From Prevotellaceae bacterium (GTDB taxonomy: Bacteria > Bacteroidota > Bacteroidia > Bacteroidales > Bacteroidaceae): a stretch of DNA of 14,799 bases. The stretch is taken from contig CAJPLH010000028.1 in NCBI GenBank assembly GCA_905371275.1, forward strand, positions 1 to 14,799, in the 5' to 3' direction. The position numbers and the translations under genes were made by a program. The notes under the pieces were generated by a model. That model ran no database searches and was not told where the DNA came from. It worked only from the letters and a program-made list of their open reading frames with translations. Of the stretch, positions 14,790-14,799 are shown one piece after another (within the stretch, counting starts at the first letter, position 1; each line of letters begins with the position of its first letter).

Positions 14790-14799
14790 ATGGCGAACA
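14790..14799 (+). CDS. Possible start of a downstream gene (only three codons visible)
   Basis: An ATG at 14790, followed by GCG AAC, lies 4 bp after the ABC-F stop codon. An AAGGAG sequence at 14775-14780 sits about 9 nt upstream, a good Shine-Dalgarno match. This suggests a co-transcribed second gene, but too little is visible to name it. Confidence 0.3.

Overview
The window is chromosomal DNA of a member of the Bacteroidales, most likely Prevotellaceae or a close relative. This rests on three things seen in the sequence: upstream boxes of the form TAnnTTTG, the typical Bacteroidetes -7 element, in front of every transcription unit; very weak Shine-Dalgarno signals; and the protein families, namely a GT3-type glycogen synthase beside a DUF3417-type glycogen phosphorylase, an Omp28-like CxxC protein, GEVED and BIG_2 modules, and a C-terminal 'YDLTGRQV...GGKK' tail. 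The genus assignment is an inference.

Layout from left to right. (1) Positions 1-1499, minus strand: a long coding region that runs off the left edge, an Omp28-like secreted protein with a CPNC motif and a C-terminal BIG_2-type Ig domain. Its 3' end is missing. (2) Positions 1734-6048, minus strand: a two-gene glycogen operon, GT3 glycogen synthase followed 22 bp later by GT35 glycogen phosphorylase, with a clear promoter (6072-6102) and an intrinsic terminator (1648-1683). (3) Positions 6321-7280, minus strand: a secreted M23 (LytM-type) peptidase with a C-terminal LysM domain, with its own promoter and terminator. (4) Positions 7655-11605, minus strand: a 1316-residue secreted multidomain protein with clan GH-D (alpha-galactosidase-like) active-site motifs, two copies of an internal beta-rich module, a BIG_2 domain and a GEVED-like domain. 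It also has its own promoter and terminator. (5) About 11.7-13.0 kb: a 1.3-kb stretch between divergent genes with no convincing protein gene but many structured repeats: two alternating purine/pyrimidine tracts, a 24-bp inverted repeat, a G-rich hairpin and four tandem 22-bp units. (6) Positions 13076-14785, plus strand: an ABC-F ATPase with a well-formed promoter, followed by the first codons of a possible next gene.

How the genes work together: the synthase/phosphorylase pair makes and mobilises storage glycogen. The M23/LysM protein, the Omp28-like protein and the glycosidase are exported and act in the envelope or outside the cell. The ABC-F protein acts on the ribosome. Apart from the glycogen pair, each gene looks like an independent transcription unit, so no single multi-gene system is evident. 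The least explained DNA is the repeat-rich gap at 11.9-12.6 kb.
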